From assembly GCA_964643895.1 (NCBI GenBank), contig CAZXUE010000018.1, positions 1 through 18,451 on the forward strand: a stretch of DNA of 18,451 bases, read 5' to 3'. The notes beneath the pieces were generated by a model. The model was not told where the DNA came from. It saw only the letters and a program-made list of their open reading frames with translations, and made no database searches. Both the position numbers and the translations under genes were made by a program. The stretch comes from UBA7683 sp964643895 (GTDB lineage: Bacteria; Patescibacteriota; Saccharimonadia; Saccharimonadales; UBA7683). Below are positions 14,001-18,451 of the stretch, piece after piece. How positions within the stretch are numbered: the stretch's first letter is position 1; every line of letters begins with the position of its first letter.

Positions 14001-17000
14001 AATCTGGGTGATATTGAGGCGGAGATTGAACCGGATGAATGTGGTACAACCTATCATTACCGAGCCTATGCAACCAACCTTGGCGGCACTACTTACGGAG
14101 CTGATCAAACCTTTGCCACTAATGCCTGCCCACCAAGTTTTGCCACCGGCTTTATTACTACGTGGAAGACGGATAACCCCGGCAGTACTGCTTCGAATCA
14201 AGTAAGGCTTTCCTTTGGTACGATCAATGGCTATGAAGTTGATTGGGGCGATGGAAATACGCAGAGCACATCAAGCAGTAACCCCATACATACTTATGCA
14301 AGCCCTGGTACCTATACCATACGGGTTATGGGTGATATCAGAAGCTTTAACGCCAACAGTACCGGTAATCCGGCAAAATTGTTAACGGTGGAACAGTGGG
14401 GGGATGTCGAATGGCGCTCGATGGATTTTGCCTTCTGGAACGCGGCTAATCTTCAGATTAACGCGGTAGATGCGCCCGATCTTTCAAGAGTTACCAGCTT
14501 ACTCAACATGTTCTTTAACGCTACCTCGTTTAACTCAGATATCAGCCAGTGGGATACCAGCACGATTACTAACATGACTGGCATGTTTAACGGCGCCACC
14601 TCGTTTAACCAGTCGCTGAATGGTTGGGATACCAGTAATGTTATCAATATGAACAACATGTTTATTCTGGCTTCTTCGTTTAACTCAGATATCAGCCAGT
14701 GGGATACCAGCAATGTAGAGAGTATGAACACGATGTTTTCCAACACTCCTTTTAATCAGCCTCTCAATGACTGGAACACGAGCAAAGTAAGAAGCATGGT
14801 TGGCATGTTCCAAAATAACACCACCTTTAACCAGCCACTTAATGACTGGGATACGACGGCCCTAGAGTGGTCAGGTAATATGTTTTACTATGCTACCTCA
14901 TTCAATCAGCCGTTAAATAACTGGGATACTAGCAAAGTTACGGATATGGGTTGGATGTTTGGAGGCGCGAGCTCATTCAACCAACCGCTTGATAGCTGGG
15001 ATACAAGTAGTCTGACATATACGACGTATACGTTTGCTGGAGCTACAAGCTTCAATCAATCACTTAGTAATTGGGATATGAGTAACGTTACCAACATGGT
15101 TAGTATGTTTGCGGGCGCCACCTCATTTAATCAGTCGCTCGCAAGCTGGGATATGCAGAGCGTACGGTGGGCAACCGTGGCCTTGAATAACACCGCGCTT
15201 TCCATGGAGAATTATGACTTTACGTTAGCGGGCTGGGCAGCTCAAGATCTTCAGAACGATGTGTACCTCGGCGCAGCGCCTACTAAATACTGCTACAGCG
15301 CAGATGCTCGGCAGTCGATTATTAATGATTACAACTGGACAATTACCGACGGTGGCCAAGATTGCCCTGCTGCACCAGATTTCACCAATGCCTTCATTAC
15401 TACTTGGAAAACTGATAACTCAGGCTCAAGCGCCAGTAATCAAATTACCATACCAACCAGCGGTAGCGGATATAACTACACAATCGATTGGGGCGACGGG
15501 AATGTTGAAGCTGACCTGACTGGCGATACCACGCACACCTACGCATCAGAAGGTACGTACACCGTGAAGATAATCGGAAACTTCCCTCAGATATACTTCT
15601 GTGGGGGTGGCGATGTTCAAAAAATCCTTACCGTAGAACAATGGGGAACTAATCAGTGGGGCTCGATGCATTGTTCATTTGCTTATGCCACAAACCTGAC
15701 TATTCCTGCCACTGATGCACCTGATCTCTCGAACGTCACAGATATGGATCTCATGTTTTTTGGCGCCACAAGCTTTAATCAAGCTATTAACCACTGGGAT
15801 ACCAGTAATGTAGAGAGCATGGCTGCATTATTTTCGAATGCGAGCAGCTTTAACCAGTCTTTAGACATCTGGAATGTTGAAAACGTAGCCGATATGACAC
15901 AGATGTTCCACGAAGCATCAGCCTTTAACGGCGGACTCTCAGGTTGGCAAACCAATAGCCTTACTGATATGGTAGCCATGTTTTATCAAGCAACTAGCTT
16001 TAATCAGCCCATTAATAATTTTAATGTGAGCGGTGTAACAAATATGCAGTATGTCTTTTACGAAGCCGCCAGCTTCAATCAGCCGCTGGATAATTGGAGC
16101 ACCGGTAATGTTACGAGTATGGACAGTATGTTTTACGGAGCAACTGCTTTTAACTCAGATATATCTACCTGGAACACTAGCAGTGTAACAACGATGCAAA
16201 CCATGTTCCGTGGCGCCGCTAACTTCAATCAGCCAATTGGTGATTGGGATGTCGGCAACGTTCGCGAAATGTACAAAATGTTTGCCAGCGCCACGGCTTT
16301 TAACCAATCTCTCAATAACTGGGACACTAGTAGCGTGGGTATTGGTTCGTGGAGTGGTGGCATGGATCAAATGTTTAATAGTGCCATTTCCTTTAATCAA
16401 CCACTAAGCAACTGGAATACAAGCAATGTTACGAGTATGCTCGGGATGTTTGTGGCTGCTGCCTCATTTAATCAACCACTAAGCAACTGGGATGTCGGCA
16501 ACGTTACTACAACAACTAGTATGTTTGTCGGCACGCCGTTTAACCAACCCCTCAACAGCTGGGATGTCAGCAATGTAACTGATATGAGATCGATGTTTTT
16601 ATATGCACACCAGTTTAACCAACCCCTCAACGATTGGAATGTTGAGAACGTAGAAAATATGGCTTATATGTTTCTAGGCGCATCCGCGTTTGACCAGTCT
16701 CTTGCATCGTGGAATGTAGCAAACGTACATGATATGACGATGATGTTTTACGGCATGCCAATTGTTGGGTATCCTCTTGGCACCTTACAACCCTCAGGTC
16801 TCTCCACGCCCAACTACGACTCCACACTAGCTAGCTGGTCGGCTCAAAACTTGCAAAGCGGTGTAACGTTTGATGCTGGTACGAGTGTGTATTGTAATGC
16901 CGAGGCAGATCGTACCAATATTATGACAAACTTTAATTGGACAATTAATGACAGCGGTAAAAATTGCGGCAATACCTTTAAGCAAACCCATACGCTTACT

Positions 17001-18451
17001 CCAGATAAGTTGAGTAGTACTCAAGCGCGTCTGAAAGGTTTGGTTTCTGGTACTGGCGCGGGGAACTTTGTTTCCGCTGGCTTTGAGTGGGGCGAAACAA
17101 CTGCCTATGGCAACACCGTTAATAATTTGCCCATCAGTTCCAATACCTTCAGTGCCGAACTTACCCTAAGCTGTAACAAAGCCTACTATTACCGAGCTTT
17201 TGCGGTGGACGCATTGAACGTTAAGACCTATGGCGATGCCGTGATATTTACACTCAGTTGCCCACCGGTAACACCGCCAGTAACTCCAAAGCCAAGCACG
17301 TCTGAATCAAGTAAGGCGCCAACGGTTACAATTGTTTCACCAAAAGCGGGTCAGGGTTACGCAACAGGTGGAGACATTCTCTTGAAGGCAGATGTTACAA
17401 AAGGCAACAAGCCCGTGAAGGCTGCGCGGTTCTATATAAACGGAGAGCTTATTGCTACAATCACCCAAGCACCGTATGAGACTACCTTCAAAAAGGCTAC
17501 CAATGGTACGTATCAGCTTATAGTAGTGGTAGAAGATGTCGATGGGGTGGAGGTTGCAGCAGATCCATTGACGTTTGTGGTGAATAAAATGGGGACGAGC
17601 GTAGTTACACTAGAGGAGCTTAAGAAGCTGGATGTTTCAACACTTGCTGAACGTCATAATTTTGTCTTGCATGGTGCGGTAGCCAATTTTGCTCAAAGTT
17701 TACCGTGGATTATTGTTCTCTTGCTCGCGCTATTCTACGCTGTGCAAACTCTTTTCCAGGTACAGAGACGTCGTGCGCTGCAGGCTCGTCTACTTGCGTT
17801 GCAACAAGCCAAAGATCAAATTGATGGATTTGTTCACATCGTTACGCACTATCTCACAACCCCAATTACTATTATCTCACTTGCACTTGAGGCCGTAAAA
17901 GATAAGCAGGCGAGTGGCTATCAGGCGCTGAAGGTCAGCTCAGATGCTTTTAAGGGCTACGTACAGCACTTGGTAGAAGATCTTGGCGCAAAAGAGACAG
18001 CAGTAAAGCAAAAGATTACTGGCGCAACCTCCTTCAAAAAGCTTTCAATTTATCGCTGGGTGGCAATTCCTGGATCTGCCATGAGCTTCTTAACGGTGGC
18101 GGGGGTCGCTGGTGCTGCAAACTTGGAACTATGGCAGGTGACACGCAGTACGACGATCTTCCACGGGGCAGTATTAGCAGCTTCATTATTGGTTGCAATT
18201 GCTAGCTTTGAGTTATGGCAACGGCAGCGTGAACTCACGCATGCGGTGCTGCTTTCCGAACAGGTGGCGAGTAGTAGTCTCAAGGATCGCAACGAATTTA
18301 TAGGTGGTACTCATACTCAGCTAATGCGCTCTATTACAGATTTTAGCACCAGCGGCGCAACACTCCACGAGCCAACGTTTACTAAAAGCTTTGCAGGTGG
18401 TCTTCGTCAGCTTAAAAAGGTTGGATCAGCTTTTTCTGCAGTTGCAAACAT
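11051..18451 (+). CDS. Giant BspA-like (DUF285) surface protein fused to HisKA-like intracellular segments; gapped and 3'-partial
   Basis: A single reading frame of at least 2,433 residues, broken by 100 N (12875-12974) and open at the window end. I traced the frame from 12975 to 18449 without a stop. In order: three membrane helices (residues about 28-52, 72-93, 130-150), the last ending in a signal-peptidase-like VYA-YT at 157. Then three modules of PKD-like domain (WGDG at 11633, 14244, 15489), DUF285 repeat array and a two-Cys cap. FN3-like domains lie at about 13845-14133 and 16980-17270, a Pro-rich linker at about 17270-17320 and an Ig-like domain at 17326-17590. A membrane helix (17703-17756) leads to a coiled coil and an H-box-like FVHIVTHYLTTPITII (His 17847). 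Two helices (18057-18119, 18150-18209) and a second weaker H-box (His 18312) follow. Adhesion plus signalling is inferred. The start is uncertain: TTG 11051 has GAGG only 3 nt upstream; ATG 11072 has no Shine-Dalgarno. Confidence 0.88.
12671..12739 (+). repeat. Near-identical DNA repeat, copy 1
   Basis: Bases 12671-12724 are identical over 54 nt to 12821-12874, which lies 150 bp (two repeat units) downstream and stops at the N gap. The next 15 bases here (12725-12739) are identical to the first 15 after the gap (12975-12989). A further 33-nt match is at 12996-13028. This points to recent internal duplication. Confidence 0.92.
12821..12874 (+). repeat. Near-identical DNA repeat, copy 2, abutting the gap
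   Basis: Exact copy of 12671-12724. It ends exactly on a codon boundary where the run of N begins, so the break lies inside a duplicated segment. Confidence 0.92.
12875..12974. other. Assembly gap of 100 N inside the repeat array
   Basis: Exactly 100 N, the usual placeholder for a gap of unknown length. Because 100 is not a multiple of 3, it shifts the apparent frame by one and makes the gene look broken. Removing it joins ACTCAA to ATGTCTAGT, which recreates copy 1 (12719-12733) in frame. The gap could therefore hide zero bases or any number of extra repeat units. Confidence 0.97.
14526..15188 (+). repeat. DUF285 repeat array 2, about 9 units
   Basis: Second array of the same 25-residue repeat, starting SFNSDISQWDTS and ending near SFNQSLASWDM. 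It follows the second PKD-like domain and a conserved lead-in (LTVEQWG, then a DAPDLS segment) and ends with the second two-Cys cap. Confidence 0.88.
15771..16748 (+). repeat. DUF285 repeat array 3, about 13 units
   Basis: Third array of the repeat, starting SFNQAINHWDTS and ending near AFDQSLASWNV. One unit (about 16290-16380) carries a short insertion (GIGSWSGG) that breaks the regular spacing. It ends with NYDSTLASW and the third two-Cys cap. Confidence 0.88.

Noticed and set aside
11915..16748. CRISPR-like or satellite DNA repeats
   Set aside because: Period is about 75 bp with in-frame codon-level variation and a conserved protein motif, so these are coding repeats.

Overview
The window looks like a chromosomal segment of a Candidatus Saccharibacteria (TM7, CPR/Patescibacteria) genome. 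This is inferred from gene content: a four-domain S1 protein next to a short IF-2, a DUF5663-type protein, a KGG-repeat protein, a compact priA-def-fmt set and a giant BspA-like (DUF285) surface protein. The base composition is moderate and TGA is used as a normal stop (infB ends in TGA). No marker was searched against a database, so the phylum call is moderate confidence.

Layout. 1-390: terminator of an upstream gene, a small KGG-repeat protein, and a perfect hairpin shared with the convergent pair that follows. 391-1666 (minus): a ROK-family protein and, overlapping its 3' end, an M78/ImmA-like metallopeptidase with a zinc ribbon. 1784-2218: a small Ser-rich membrane protein with a C-terminal LPSAG sorting-like signal. 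2368-5647: a translation-initiation cluster (S1-like protein, infB, PPC/DUF296 protein). 5681-6325: a DUF5663-type protein. 6326-6418: a small gap with a possible folded RNA. 6419-9832 (minus): priA, def and fmt. 9880-10859: a phosphoribosyltransferase-like protein and a winged-helix regulator. 11051 to the window end: one giant surface-protein gene, interrupted by a 100-N assembly gap and still open at the right edge.

The most notable object is the giant gene. It has three N-terminal membrane segments, then three similar ectodomain modules (PKD-like domain, array of about 25-residue FNQPL-x-W-D/N repeats, C-terminal cap with two Cys exactly 24 residues apart). Two FN3-like domains, an Ig-like domain and a membrane helix follow. 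After these come two intracellular segments that resemble histidine-kinase phosphoacceptor (H-box) helices, separated by a further pair of membrane helices. This reads as an adhesin fused to a sensor-kinase-like output. The 100 N artificially shift the reading frame; joining the flanks restores it.

A second theme is promoter architecture. Several genes have an extended -10 element (TGN-TATAMT) only 6 to 9 nt before the start codon, which predicts leaderless or near-leaderless mRNAs and corrects the starts of the ROK and priA genes. Genes with longer leaders (KGG, LPSAG protein, S1, infB, DUF5663) have clear Shine-Dalgarno sequences instead.
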